A stretch of 64,000 bases of DNA from Clostridia bacterium (GCA_017536475.1 JAFXHH010000003.1:62001-126000), one strand, 5' to 3'. Numbered from the stretch's first letter, positions 52,601 through 60,831 are shown. The notes: generated by a model not told the origin, from the sequence alone. Made by a program: numbers and translations.

Positions 52601-53310
52601 AAGCTTGGTTTATTAGCGCTGTCGAGTGTTGTGTTGGTCTGAATACACATCAGTACCTGCTGTATCTCGGCATCCTGACGGCGAAGATAATGACAATCGT
52701 TAGTGGCAACCATGGGAAGCCCCGTCTCCTCTGCAAGCTTTACAAGCAGAGGCATTATCTGTTTCGTTTCCTCCGTGCCGTGATCCTGAAGCTCGATATA
52801 ATAGCTGTCCTTGCCGAATATTGAGGCGTATTCAAGCGCGGTCTGCTTTGCTCCCTCGTAGTCGCCTACCGACAAAAGCCTCGGTATCTTGCCCGAAAGG
52901 CATGCGGACAGAGCTATAAGCCCCTCGCTATGCGCTCGGAGCAGCTCCTCGTCTATTCTCGGCTTTGAATAAAAACCCTCGGTGTAACCCTTGGATACAA
53001 GGTAGATAAGATTCTTATATCCCGTCATATTCTTACACAGAAGAACGAGATGATAGTAAGAATCGGTGTTGTTTCGCTTGTCAAAGCGTGACGAGGTGGC
53101 AACGTAGACCTCACAGCCTATGATCGGCTTGATGCCTGCCTTTTTGCAGGTCTTATAAAATTCGATTACTCCGTACATATTGCCGTGGTCGGTTATTGCA
53201 ACGGCATCCTGATCGCATTCGCGAAGTCGATCGGGGATATCTGCTATACGGCAAGCGCCGTCGAGCAGACTGTATTCACTGTGAAGATGAAGATGAACGA
53301 ATTCTCCCAT
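49654..53310 (-). CDS. dnaE: DNA polymerase III alpha subunit DnaE
   Basis: Protein of 1218 aa. Second replicase; in PolC-bearing Bacillota, DnaE extends RNA primers. PHP domain from HLHLHSEYSLLDG (residues 6-18), polymerase core with GPGRGSGAGSLVA and PDIDMDFC (catalytic Asp), a helix-hairpin-helix region, an OB fold (VNLAGIITSVSL onward), a Pro-rich linker (about 1085-1140) and a terminal domain. It ends a minus-strand operon: yjjG-like, murB, whiA, dnaE with gaps of about 25 bases. Confidence 0.97.
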   Translation of the reverse strand: MGEFVHLHLHSEYSLLDGACRIADIPDRLRECDQDAVAITDHGNMYGVIEFYKTCKKAGIKPIIGCEVYVATSSRFDKRNNTDSYYHLVLLCKNMTGYKNLIYLVSKGYTEGFYSKPRIDEELLRAHSEGLIALSACLSGKIPRLLSVGDYEGAKQTALEYASIFGKDSYYIELQDHGTEETKQIMPLLVKLAEETGLPMVATNDCHYLRRQDAEIQQVLMCIQTNTTLDSANKPSFDTNDYYIKTTDEMKRIYGAYNGAIENTLKIADACNLELEFDKVCLPSFPCPDGKSAEQYLRELTLAGLETRQKNGHLAFGNESHNNEGAYRERIDYELSVINSMGYADYFLIVQDYVGFAKRSGIPVGPGRGSGAGSLVAFLLGITDIDSIKFDLLFERFLNPERVSMPDIDMDFCYNRRDEVIDYVTQKYGREHVSQIITFGTLAAKAAIRDCGRAMGMSYSDVDVVAKAIPHELGITLKNALRFPELKELYEGSEQIRKLVDTAMSLEGMPRNISVHAAGVVITDKPISEYVPLSVSNGTLVTQFDMDTIADLGLLKFDFLALRYLTIINDAQVQIKESEPDFDIEKIPLDDKKTFELISRGDTAGVFQLESTGMKQVLQNLRPECIDDIISVLSLYRPGPMDSIPRFIECRHDPSKVVYDLPMLEPILKSTYGCTVYQEQVMSIFRTVAGYTYGHADIVRRAMSKKKASVLEAEREAFISGAAANGVEKARAEKLFDDMSSFANYAFNKAHAAAYAVISYRSAYLKAHYTGEYMAALLTSVLGNQVKSAEYITECSKFGISVLPPNINGSRVTFGTDRENGNIRFGLLALKNVGKQFIEAIIKERAEGGLFSSFDNFVERMSAVTDLNKRQVEALIKCGSFDGLGLYRSQLLSSYETIIDNVQQKNRNNPIGQMDMFSLGDIDVPSFEYPDIPEYSVRELLLLEKDASGMYFSGHMLDNYQKHLDDLDVITTAELSETDDNEDLIYSDKDKVNLAGIITSVSLKTTKNDDRMAFFKLEDKLGEVECIVFPKKYNEYYHEIFVDGAVYIEGTVSIKDDENPKILVNRLEPLTDNEHYTGAPTPSVAKHESIAPEIKEESVQNDVGPSKFSMYLSLYASANQTAEQPTPTVPVSEKRPTPKPEPTHIVPQKIYLRVQDMIGEAFLKAKNIVDIFNEGTIRVIFYDSSTGKYSEYSERLFYSNYAIGELKKILGDENVVIK

Positions 53311-53335
53311 AACGCATGCCCTTTCTTCAGATTTT

Positions 53336-54244
53336 TCAGATTAGCTTTCTCTTTTTTGCAAGCTCAGTGATTTTTGTGAGTCTGTGATTAAGTCCTGATT
53401 TCGAGATCGGAGGATTATGAATTGCGGCAAGCTCCCCGAGGCTCATATCGGGATTTGCTATACGTAGCTTGGCGGTCGTCTTGATATCCTCGGAGAGCTC
53501 CTCAAGCATTCCGTTCGCAATAAGCGCCTCTATAGATGCAATCTGTGCACCTGCGGCATTTACCGATCTTGCTATATTCCTTGCCACACAGTTGGTCGCT
53601 CTGTTTTCCGCGTTGCGATAGTCTTTTTCAACGTACGCATCCAAAAAGTCGAATATTATTTTGTTTGCGCCGAAAACGCTTAACACGTATTCTATTGCCG
53701 ACTCGTTGCGGTAAAATATGCCGTATCGGTCCTTGCGCGGTGTGATTCCCGGCGCTTCGGGACCAAGCTCCTCCAGAAGCGAATGAACGAGCATTGCTCT
53801 TGTGTCGTTTGGAAGCTGTATTTCCAGAGAATAGGATTTTTTGGGGTCGCTGACACTGCCCCGTGAGCAGAATACCGCGCGCAGAAAAACAGATCTGCAA
53901 TCCTTACATTTGAAAAATGACGAAAACGCTTCAATATCCTCATCACTGTCGGAAAAGGAGTCTGCAAAGCTCAAAAATTCCGATATTTTGTTAGATTTGA
54001 ACTTCAACTCGATTGCTTTGTAGCAGCCTCGATTGATATCTTTTCGCTCAGGCTCGATATTGTAAATGTTTTTCAGAAAATGACAGAACTGTTCGGCAGT
54101 AGACTCGTCGGTAAGCTTTACCGATATCACGCCGTCAACGACTGCTGCAGAGATAGCCACGCCGAAAATATAAGCCTTTTTACAGCAGTTGCTCTTTATC
54201 GGAAGCGCATTTAGCTCATCCTTGACTTGAGATGAAAATGACAT
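53336..54244 (-). CDS. whiA: DNA-binding protein WhiA
   Basis: Protein of 302 aa. N-terminal homing-endonuclease-like domain (LAGLIDADG type, catalytically inactive in the family; VFLRAVFCSRGSVSDP) and a C-terminal helix-turn-helix (DMSLGELAAIHNPPISKSGLN). WhiA controls sporulation in actinomycetes and division or fatty acid related traits in Bacillota. The usual rapZ and yvcK neighbours are absent here, but murB is upstream. Confidence 0.95.
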   Translation of the reverse strand: MSFSSQVKDELNALPIKSNCCKKAYIFGVAISAAVVDGVISVKLTDESTAEQFCHFLKNIYNIEPERKDINRGCYKAIELKFKSNKISEFLSFADSFSDSDEDIEAFSSFFKCKDCRSVFLRAVFCSRGSVSDPKKSYSLEIQLPNDTRAMLVHSLLEELGPEAPGITPRKDRYGIFYRNESAIEYVLSVFGANKIIFDFLDAYVEKDYRNAENRATNCVARNIARSVNAAGAQIASIEALIANGMLEELSEDIKTTAKLRIANPDMSLGELAAIHNPPISKSGLNHRLTKITELAKKRKLI

Positions 54245-54270
54245 ATATCAATTTACCTGTCCATATCTTA

Positions 54271-55179
54271 TTATCTGGGGATATAAATGACCTCGCATTC
54301 AAGCTCTACGCCGAATTTTTCGAGGACGGTATTTTTTGTGTGCTCTATTACGGCAAGCACGTCACGGCAAGTAGCGCCTCCGCGGTTAATAATGAACCCC
54401 GCGTGCTTTTCGGAGACCTGCGCTCCGCCAACGGTGTAGCCCTTAAGACCCGAATCCTCGATCAGCTTTCCTGCGAAAAGATTGCCACCGGGGCGCTTGA
54501 AGGTGCTGCCCGCATTGGGATATTCAAGCGGTTGCTTTTCTTTTCTTGCATTTATATTTTTTGACATAGCCGCAAAAATTTCCTCGGCGTCTCCCTCCTT
54601 CAGCTCGATAAGAGTTGAAAGAATAACGTATTCGGGATGATCCTCGAAGATCGAGTGGCGGTACGAAAAATCATGTTCTTCCTTAGATATCACTTTTATT
54701 TCGTTAGTTGAGGGGTCAAAATATTCGGTCTCAATTACCACGTCGGACATCTGACCGCCGTACGCTCCCGCGTTCATATAAACTGCGCCGCCAAGTGTGC
54801 CGGGAATTCCGTAAGCAAATTCAAGTCCGGTAAGGCTGTGCTTTTTTCCTGTCTCCGAAGCGAGCTCGGTCAACGACTTTCCGCACTCTGCACGAATAAA
54901 AGTGCCCGAAGCCGAGTGTACGTATTCCGTTGAGCTCATATTTTTGGTGAAAATTATCGCGCCGTCAAATCCGTCGTCGTCGAAAAGCAGATTGCTTCCG
55001 TTGCCGACTATAGCAAGCTTTGCGTTGTTGCGCGTTACAGTTTCTATCGCGCTTATCAGCTCGTCTTTGCTTTTGGGGAAGATCGCGTAGCGCGCCTCTC
55101 CGCCTATTTTAAACGATGAGTGCTTTGAAAGCGGTTCGTTTTCAAGAACCTCAAGCGTATAGTCGAAATCAAGCCTCAT
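54271..55179 (-). CDS. murB: UDP-N-acetylmuramate dehydrogenase
   Basis: Protein of 302 aa, type II MurB. Reduces UDP-GlcNAc-enolpyruvate with NADPH and FAD in peptidoglycan synthesis. FAD-binding SFKIGGEARYAIFP and IVGNGSNLL, the GLEFAYGIPGTLGGAVYMNAGAYGG-type region (conserved Tyr/Arg), then YPNAGSTFKRPGG with the catalytic Ser, and KHAGFIIN (Glu region). In operon with whiA and dnaE. Confidence 0.97.
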   Translation of the reverse strand: MRLDFDYTLEVLENEPLSKHSSFKIGGEARYAIFPKSKDELISAIETVTRNNAKLAIVGNGSNLLFDDDGFDGAIIFTKNMSSTEYVHSASGTFIRAECGKSLTELASETGKKHSLTGLEFAYGIPGTLGGAVYMNAGAYGGQMSDVVIETEYFDPSTNEIKVISKEEHDFSYRHSIFEDHPEYVILSTLIELKEGDAEEIFAAMSKNINARKEKQPLEYPNAGSTFKRPGGNLFAGKLIEDSGLKGYTVGGAQVSEKHAGFIINRGGATCRDVLAVIEHTKNTVLEKFGVELECEVIYIPR

Positions 55180-55205
55180 TATAGGGTATCCTTTCGTGTG
55201 AGATG

Positions 55206-55892
55206 TTATAAAACTATGCCTTCTATTTGAGAAAGGTTACTTATCGTGTAGGTTATTTTCATATCGTCGGGAGCTTTTTTGCCTTTTGGATTGTACCAGC
55301 AGGTGTCGATGCCTGCGTTTATACCTCCGCGAATATCGGACGTGAGCGAATCTCCTATAACGAGCGCCCTTGTGGAATTAAAATCGGGAATACGCTTACT
55401 GATCAGCTCAAAATATTTGATCGACGGCTTGTCGTAGCCGATGTCCTCGGAAATGAACACGTCGTCGAAATATTTTGCAAGAGGAGAGGCGCAAAAGCGC
55501 TTTTGCTGAACCGATTTAAAGCCGTTTGTGATTATATACATTCTGAATTTGCCGTACAGCTTCTTACAAATATCTTCTGCACCGTCGAGAAGATAGCACT
55601 TCTCCGAAAGCTTTTCGGGATATAAATTGGATATAGTTTCGGCATCAAAGTCGAAGTCGTAATACTCTAAAAGCGATCTCCAACGCGCGACCATTAGTTC
55701 GGGCTTGGTTATCTCGTTTCGCTCGAGCATTTTCCAATATCCGTCGTTGATCTCGGAGTATTTTTTTATGATCTCGTCGGTTGCGGGCAGGCCTGCAAAT
55801 TCAAGGCAATCTATCACCGCCTCGTATTCCGAACGATGAAAATCAAGCAGAGTTGCATCTGCATCGAAGAGCAAGATTTTATATTTTGACAT
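55206..55892 (-). CDS. HAD-family nucleotidase, YjjG type
   Basis: Protein of 228 aa. HAD motifs: LLFDADATLLDF (DxDxT nucleophile), ITNG (motif II), the Lys of DKPSIKYF and VIGDSLTSDIRGG (motif IV). The order and the cap sequence match YjjG (TIGR02254), a pyrimidine 5'-nucleotidase that removes non-canonical nucleotides. ATG 55892 has GGGGAC upstream; it is the first gene of the murB-whiA-dnaE unit, 26 bases before murB. Confidence 0.88.
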   Translation of the reverse strand: MSKYKILLFDADATLLDFHRSEYEAVIDCLEFAGLPATDEIIKKYSEINDGYWKMLERNEITKPELMVARWRSLLEYYDFDFDAETISNLYPEKLSEKCYLLDGAEDICKKLYGKFRMYIITNGFKSVQQKRFCASPLAKYFDDVFISEDIGYDKPSIKYFELISKRIPDFNSTRALVIGDSLTSDIRGGINAGIDTCWYNPKGKKAPDDMKITYTISNLSQIEGIVL

Positions 55893-55924
55893 AATGAAGT
55901 CCCCGTAAGTCATAATATAACATA

Positions 55925-55953
55925 ATTATACTATATATTCCCGCAAAATGCAA
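55925..55953 (-). promoter_or_regulatory. Promoter of the yjjG-like/murB/whiA/dnaE unit
   Basis: TTGCAT-N17-TATAAT on the minus strand, about 33 bases before the yjjG-like start. The -10 is perfect and the -35 is weak. Confidence 0.5.
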
Positions 55954-56002
55954 CACCAAATTTTTACTTTCGGACGTTTCTCGCTAAAAATGGAGAGTTT
56001 CT

Positions 56003-56039
56003 GAAAAAGCCGAGCATCGCTAAATCGCACGCTCGGCTT
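56003..56039 (-). terminator. Terminator of the zinc-ribbon membrane gene cluster
   Basis: A 9-bp stem AAGCCGAGC (arms 56007-56015 and 56031-56039) with a 15-base loop and a U5 run on the minus strand. Confidence 0.75.
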
Positions 56040-56060
56040 GTGTAACATATTTGAAATAGA

Positions 56061-56717
56061 TTATAACAGATCGCAATAGCAATTCAAGCATTTATCTCTA
56101 TGCTTATCATTATTTAGTCCGCAAACGATGCAACGCTTTTTGTCTTCTTCATCGGACGGAACAACGTATAAATACTTGAAGCCGTAATACTTGTGTACCC
56201 TATCTCCTATTTTAAAGTCATTTACATGATCTGTAATCTTTCCTTGATTAGGGAGATCGGTCTTCGCAGATAAAATCCCCATAGTGTTTTTGAGTGCTTC
56301 TCCTACAGATGTTGCAGCGTGCTCTATTGTTTTGCCGTCGTCTTTTTTTATTGTTAAATTCAACTCTTGTTTATCATATACATTGAATCGCCCGAGAGTA
56401 CGCCAATACGTTCCAACGCTTTGTTTTACCTCTACATTGGATACGATTCCACTCCACGATGAATCAATCAATTTCATGGGCACGCCGGTAATAAGGAACG
56501 GCAAGGTCATAAAGAGAATATAGCAGCTAATTTGAACTGCGGCAAAGCTTTTGGGACTAAAGCGAGGCATGGGAAAAATTCGCTCGCCCCACATAATGAC
56601 GGCAAACAGAAACAGGGCGAAAAGGATACAGCAGGAGGTCACTCTGATGATGATATTTCGTCTGCATCTTTTTTGCAGAGACTTTGGGATATCAGGACGA
56701 TAGTTGTTATTTGTCAT
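56061..56717 (-). CDS. Membrane protein with C-terminal zinc ribbon, paralogue A
   Basis: Protein of 218 aa. Two membrane helices (about 22-48 and 62-82) followed by a cytosolic or extracellular beta-rich domain (DSSWSGIVSNVEV, LNLTIKKDDGK, HKYYGFKYLYVVP) and a C-terminal zinc ribbon RCIVCGLNN with LNCYCDLL. No database family recognised. It shares almost identical N- and C-terminal parts with the next gene upstream, but the middle (about 95-160) differs. GGAGG precedes the ATG. Confidence 0.75.
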   Translation of the reverse strand: MTNNNYRPDIPKSLQKRCRRNIIIRVTSCCILFALFLFAVIMWGERIFPMPRFSPKSFAAVQISCYILFMTLPFLITGVPMKLIDSSWSGIVSNVEVKQSVGTYWRTLGRFNVYDKQELNLTIKKDDGKTIEHAATSVGEALKNTMGILSAKTDLPNQGKITDHVNDFKIGDRVHKYYGFKYLYVVPSDEEDKKRCIVCGLNNDKHRDKCLNCYCDLL

Positions 56718-56791
56718 AGTTTTCCTCCATTGTTGAAATTACTTAAAATTAGCTTGTTATATGATTCAGAATGGTAATTCGATTAGCATTG

Positions 56792-57439
56792 TCATATCAA
56801 ATCGCAGTAGCAACTCAAGCATTTATCTCTGAGCTTATCGTTATTTAGCCCGCAAACGATACAACGCTTTTTGTCCTCTTCCTCCGACGGAACAACGTAT
56901 AAATACTTGAAGCCGTAATATTTGTATACCCTATCTCCTACTTTATAGTCATTCAGATGGTCGGTAATCTTGCCGGCCGAGGGGATGGTCGGGTGGTCGC
57001 TTATATTGAGCTTGTATCTTTCGCCGACGAATAATGCCGAGCGAGTTATTACTTCACCGTTGTCTTTTTTTATTGTTAAAATCAGATCTTGCCTGTCGTA
57101 TGTACCCGGTCGTCCAAAGGCGCGGTCAAAGGTTCCTATACTGTCTTCCACGTCAACGTTGGATACGACTCCACTCCATGATGAATCAATCAATTTCATG
57201 GGTACGCCGGTAATAAGAAACGGTAAGGTCATAAAGAGAACATAGCAGCCAATTTGAACTGCGACAAAGCTCTTCGGAGTGTATTGAGGCATAGGGAAAA
57301 TGCGCTCTCCCCACATAATGATTGCAAATAGAAACAGAGCGAAAAGGATACAGCAAGAAGTCACTCTGATAATGATATTCATTTTGCGCTTTTTTAGTAA
57401 GGATTTTGGAAGCTGCGGCCGGTTATTATCTGTTGTCAT
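56792..57439 (-). CDS. Membrane protein with C-terminal zinc ribbon, paralogue B
   Basis: Protein of 215 aa, a tandem duplicate of the gene at 56061-56717. Conserved with it are VTSCCILFALFLF, MWGERIFPMP, LPFLITGVPMKLIDSSWSG and YYGFKYLYVVPSEEEDKKRC. The middle segment (EDSIGTFDRAFGRPGTYDRQ, ITRSALFVGERYK) has diverged, as if it had been under separate selection. Function unknown. GGAGACAA precedes the start. Confidence 0.75.
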   Translation of the reverse strand: MTTDNNRPQLPKSLLKKRKMNIIIRVTSCCILFALFLFAIIMWGERIFPMPQYTPKSFVAVQIGCYVLFMTLPFLITGVPMKLIDSSWSGVVSNVDVEDSIGTFDRAFGRPGTYDRQDLILTIKKDNGEVITRSALFVGERYKLNISDHPTIPSAGKITDHLNDYKVGDRVYKYYGFKYLYVVPSEEEDKKRCIVCGLNNDKLRDKCLSCYCDLI

Positions 57440-57450
57440 TATTGTCTCCT

Positions 57451-58032
57451 TTACTTAGAGGTCCACCAATCAAAATACGGGTCATAGTGGCGCGGAGCGA
57501 TCTTGAAATTTATCTTGCAATGGGGGCAGTAGCTTTGGTCAAGCGTTCTTCCGCAAACGGGACAAATAAATATTTCCTCGCTTCTTGATAGGTTTTGAGG
57601 ATATTTGGTACCCTTGTAGTGCTTCAATATATCGTTGGGTCTGAAGACTACGTGTGCGATCTTTTCAGAGGGGATCTTTATTTTGATGGTCTCTCCTCGC
57701 TTCTTTTCTACAGTTATAACCGTGTAAAAAATCTGTTTCATAGGAAATCTCGATACAGCTACCGCAAAGGTTATCGGTTCCCAATCGAGTATCAGGTCGG
57801 ACTTTATTACCTTGCCCTCCCAATCCTTGTCAAAAAGCATTTGAAGCAGCTTGGATTTATATAGGATAACAGCATAAACGAGAGCGAAAAACGGGATAGC
57901 GAAAATGCCAAAGCGTGCCTCTTTGAGCCTGCCATAATATGCAACGTATATCGCCACAAGCGCCGCGGCCACAAGCAGCATAATGATCGCACGAATAATT
58001 ATTCGCTTGGTGATCTTATTTTTTACCGTCAT
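57451..58032 (-). CDS. Membrane protein with C-terminal zinc ribbon, distant paralogue C
   Basis: Protein of 193 aa with the same plan as its two downstream neighbours: two helices (about 10-30 and 40-58), FDKDWEGKVIKSD (compare DSSWSGIVSNV), TVEKKRGETIKIK, NDILKHYKGTKYPQ and a zinc ribbon ICPVCGRTLDQSYCPHC. Sequence identity is low, so this is an older duplicate. ATG 58032 is preferred (TGGAGA upstream); an in-frame extension to 58107 lies in the structured leader. It leads the three-gene unit, with 11 bases to the next gene. Confidence 0.72.
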   Translation of the reverse strand: MTVKNKITKRIIIRAIIMLLVAAALVAIYVAYYGRLKEARFGIFAIPFFALVYAVILYKSKLLQMLFDKDWEGKVIKSDLILDWEPITFAVAVSRFPMKQIFYTVITVEKKRGETIKIKIPSEKIAHVVFRPNDILKHYKGTKYPQNLSRSEEIFICPVCGRTLDQSYCPHCKINFKIAPRHYDPYFDWWTSK

Positions 58033-58066
58033 TTTTAATCTCCATTCGGCACAAGTAGTAATCGTT

Positions 58067-58139
58067 GAATTTTGCCCCCAAGGCAAAATTCGCGCGTGAA
58101 AAAGCATACCTCACTAACGGTAGGACGTAACTTTCACGC
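58067..58139 (-). promoter_or_regulatory. Structured leader with two hairpins and a 7-codon ORF
   Basis: Between the promoter (58169-58197) and ATG 58032 lie two adjacent inverted repeats: arms 58094-58101 and 58132-58139 (GCGTGAAA, with an inner TACC/GGTA) and arms 58067-58076 and 58082-58091 (GAATTTTGCC). A GGAGG (58143-58147) stands five bases before GTG 58137, which opens a short frame ending at TAG 58114. The layout suggests leader-peptide or RNA-structure control of the zinc-ribbon genes; neither hairpin has a U-run. Inference. Confidence 0.45.
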
Positions 58140-58168
58140 TGACCTCCAACAGTTTTGTTTGTAATCAT

Positions 58169-58197
58169 ATTATATCACGCGGTCGAGTGATTGTCAA
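58169..58197 (-). promoter_or_regulatory. Consensus promoter of the zinc-ribbon gene cluster
   Basis: TTGACA-N17-TATAAT on the minus strand, both hexamers perfect, giving a leader of about 130 bases before ATG 58032. Confidence 0.88.
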
Positions 58198-58302
58198 GTG
58201 CTTTCTATAAAAATTCGGAGAAAATTATACACAAAAATCCAATCCAATATTTATATATGTTGCACAACCTAATTTTTCTTGTAAAAAAGCCGTTTTCCCT
58301 CT

Positions 58303-58331
58303 TGAAAAAAATGTCAAAATGAGTTATAATA
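58303..58331 (+). promoter_or_regulatory. Promoter of the Gfo/Idh/MocA gene
   Basis: TTGAAA-N17-TATAAT on the plus strand, 39 bases before the start; a second TATAAT overlaps it at 58331-58336. Confidence 0.75.
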
Positions 58332-58370
58332 TAATATGTATGTATATTTTTCGAAAGGATAGCACGGCTT

Positions 58371-59519
58371 ATGAAAAAAACTCTTAATATCGGGTTGCTG
58401 GGATTTGGTGCTATGGGTAAAACCCACGCTTTTTCCGTGGCATCGCTTCCCTTTTATTTTGAGGGTCTCGATTTTTCGGCAAAGTATGCGGCTGTGTGTA
58501 CCTCTCGCATCGAAACTGCCAAGAGCGCCTCGGAAAAATATAGCCTTGGATATGCGACCGATAAAGAGGACGATATTATTTGTGATAACGCAATAGACGT
58601 CGTTGACATCTGTACTCCTAACATAAATCATTACGAGACGGCAAAAAAAGCGATCCTTGCAGGCAAGCACGTGCTCTGCGAAAAGCCGTTGGCGGTCACC
58701 GCGGCGCAGGCTGCCGAGCTTGAAGGACTTGCGGCAGATGCGTTCGCTAAAAACGGTCAGGTCTGCGGTATAGTTTTCAATAACAGACATCTGGCGGCGA
58801 TCAGACGCGCCAAAGAGATCATCGACGAGGGCAAACTCGGTAGAATTCTAACCTTTGATTTCAGATACTATCACAACAGCTGTATCGATCCCGAGAGGAC
58901 GGTTGGTTGGAAGCAGGATAAGGATATATGCGGCGCGGGTACTCTCTTTGACCTTGGCTCGCATATCGTCGATCTTTGCCGTTATCTTTGCGGTGAGTTT
59001 GACGAGGTATATGCCAAGGAGCAGATTGCATTTCCCGAGCACAAGCGCGCTGACGGAAGCCTGTGGCAGACTAATGCCGACGAGGCGGTCTATATGACGG
59101 CTACGCTTAAGTGCGGCGCTGTCGGGTCGCTCGTTGCAAGCAAGATAACCGTCGGAGAAAACGACGGATTGACCTTTTCGGTCTACGGCACTGACGGTGC
59201 GATAAAATTTGATCTTATGGAGCCCGATTGGTTGCATTTTTACGATGCGAATGCCGTGGGAGGCAATTATGGGGGATATAAAGGGTTTACCAAGATAGAG
59301 TGCGTGGGCAGATACCCTGCACCGAGTGGAAAATTTCCTTCCCCAAAAGCGCCTAACGGTTGGCTCAGAGGTCATATTGAATCTATGTACGCCTATCTCT
59401 CTGCGGTAAGTGAAGGTCGCGAGGCTTCGCCCTCGTTTGCCGACGGAGCAAGAGTTCAAGAGGTGCTTGAGGCAGCGCAAAAGTCGCATTTGTGCGGCAA
59501 GGCGGTTAAAATCAGGTAA
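58371..59519 (+). CDS. Gfo/Idh/MocA family oxidoreductase
   Basis: Protein of 382 aa. NAD(P)-binding Rossmann motif GLLGFGAMGKTHA (residues 8-20) and the family EKPLAVTAAQA (Lys active-site region), with the second-domain GAGTLFDLGSHIVDL. Such enzymes oxidise or epimerise sugars and cyclitols. No catabolic partner gene is adjacent, so the substrate is unknown. GAAAGGAT precedes the start. coaE follows 49 bases downstream. Confidence 0.92.
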   Translation: MKKTLNIGLLGFGAMGKTHAFSVASLPFYFEGLDFSAKYAAVCTSRIETAKSASEKYSLGYATDKEDDIICDNAIDVVDICTPNINHYETAKKAILAGKHVLCEKPLAVTAAQAAELEGLAADAFAKNGQVCGIVFNNRHLAAIRRAKEIIDEGKLGRILTFDFRYYHNSCIDPERTVGWKQDKDICGAGTLFDLGSHIVDLCRYLCGEFDEVYAKEQIAFPEHKRADGSLWQTNADEAVYMTATLKCGAVGSLVASKITVGENDGLTFSVYGTDGAIKFDLMEPDWLHFYDANAVGGNYGGYKGFTKIECVGRYPAPSGKFPSPKAPNGWLRGHIESMYAYLSAVSEGREASPSFADGARVQEVLEAAQKSHLCGKAVKIR

Positions 59520-59568
59520 TAGCACTTCTCTTTTGGAATTTTGATAAAAACGGTGAAAGGAGACGGAA

Positions 59569-60174
59569 ATGTTCGTTATAGGAATAACGGGACCCAGCGG
59601 CGCGGGAAAAGGCGTTGTTTCGGAATATCTTATTTCAAAAAACGTAAACGTGATAGACGCGGACGCTGTTTATCACGAAGTGATATCGCCTCCTTCGGAC
59701 TGTCTTGACGAATTGGTGACTCATTTCGATCGTCAGATACTTGACGGCTCGGGTGCACTTGATCGCGCCGAATTGGCAAAGCTTGTTTTCGGTGAGGATA
59801 ACCGAGAAAAGCTTGAGTTGCTCAACAAGATCACGCACAAATACGTCGTTGAGAGGATAAGGGCGCTTTTGAAAGAGCTTGCCTTGGCGGGAGCAAAGGC
59901 TTGCGCTATCGACGCTCCCCTGCTTATAGAGGCAGGTCTTGCCGATGATTGCGACCTCACGATTGCGGTGCTTGCCGACAAACAAATACGAGCAGAACGC
60001 ATAGCAAGGCGCGATCGTATTGATATGAGCTCGGCGATGGCGAGAATAAACTCGCAGAAGCCCGACGAGTATTACGTTCAAGGCTCTGACAAGGTTTTAT
60101 ATAACAACGGAGATCTTGACGAACTGTTCGAACAGCTTGAAAAGGCACTGACCGATGGAGGTGCCAAGCTATGA
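59569..60174 (+). CDS. coaE: Dephospho-CoA kinase
   Basis: Protein of 201 aa. Last step of coenzyme A synthesis: phosphorylates dephospho-CoA with ATP. P-loop GITGPSGAGKGVVSEYL (residues 4-20; the last loop residue is Gly instead of Ser/Thr), then DADAVYHEV and DAPLLIEAG, both diagnostic. AAAGGAG precedes the ATG. It overlaps the lytic transglycosylase gene by four bases (ATGA), which implies translational coupling. Confidence 0.95.
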   Translation: MFVIGITGPSGAGKGVVSEYLISKNVNVIDADAVYHEVISPPSDCLDELVTHFDRQILDGSGALDRAELAKLVFGEDNREKLELLNKITHKYVVERIRALLKELALAGAKACAIDAPLLIEAGLADDCDLTIAVLADKQIRAERIARRDRIDMSSAMARINSQKPDEYYVQGSDKVLYNNGDLDELFEQLEKALTDGGAKL

Positions 60175-60755
60175 GAAGTACAAGAAAAAATATGAACGGC
60201 ATGGGAATGGGTAAGCTTATTATCATTCTTCTTGCCATATCCGTGGTGTTTGGATTCGTGTTTGATTTCGTTGTGACGAAAATAGAGCGTGCCATTTACC
60301 CCAAGCCAAGCGAATACGCCGAATACGTGAGCAGATATTCATCGGAATACGGCGTTCCCGAGGAGCTTGTCTGGGCGGTCATAAAGACTGAAAGCGATTT
60401 CAAGGCCTCTGCAGTTTCGGGAGTCGGTGCGGTAGGTCTCATGCAGCTGATGCCCGACACGTTCAATGAAATCACAAATTTCCGTCTTAACGAAAGGCTT
60501 GATGCGGGAATGAGATACGATCCCGAAACTAACATTCGCTACGGAACCTATTATCTCTCCTACCTTTACGCACGTTATGAAAATTGGAGTACCGCTATTG
60601 CCGCTTATAACGCGGGACTTGGTAAAGTGGACGAATGGCTTGAAAATGACGATTACGCTACGGACAACACGCTGACATATATTCCCTACAAGGAGACGCG
60701 CAATTACGTACAAAAAGTGCAAAAGGCACTCCAAATGTATGAAGATCTCTATTGA
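60171..60755 (+). CDS. Lytic transglycosylase (SLT domain), membrane-anchored
   Basis: Protein of 194 aa. An N-terminal membrane helix (about 15-35) precedes a GH23 SLT domain: LVWAVIKTESDF with catalytic Glu74, GAVGLMQLMPDTF, NIRYGTYYLSYLY and AIAAYNAGLGKVDEWL. It cleaves peptidoglycan with formation of 1,6-anhydromuramic acid ends, outside the membrane. The four-base overlap with coaE couples its synthesis to a metabolic gene, a pairing common in Clostridia. Confidence 0.93.
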   Translation: MRSTRKNMNGMGMGKLIIILLAISVVFGFVFDFVVTKIERAIYPKPSEYAEYVSRYSSEYGVPEELVWAVIKTESDFKASAVSGVGAVGLMQLMPDTFNEITNFRLNERLDAGMRYDPETNIRYGTYYLSYLYARYENWSTAIAAYNAGLGKVDEWLENDDYATDNTLTYIPYKETRNYVQKVQKALQMYEDLY

Positions 60756-60831
60756 GGAGATCCAAAAGAGTGAATAAAAAATTTATATACAGATGCATAT
60801 TCATTTTGCATCAAAAGAAAGGATAACTGAT

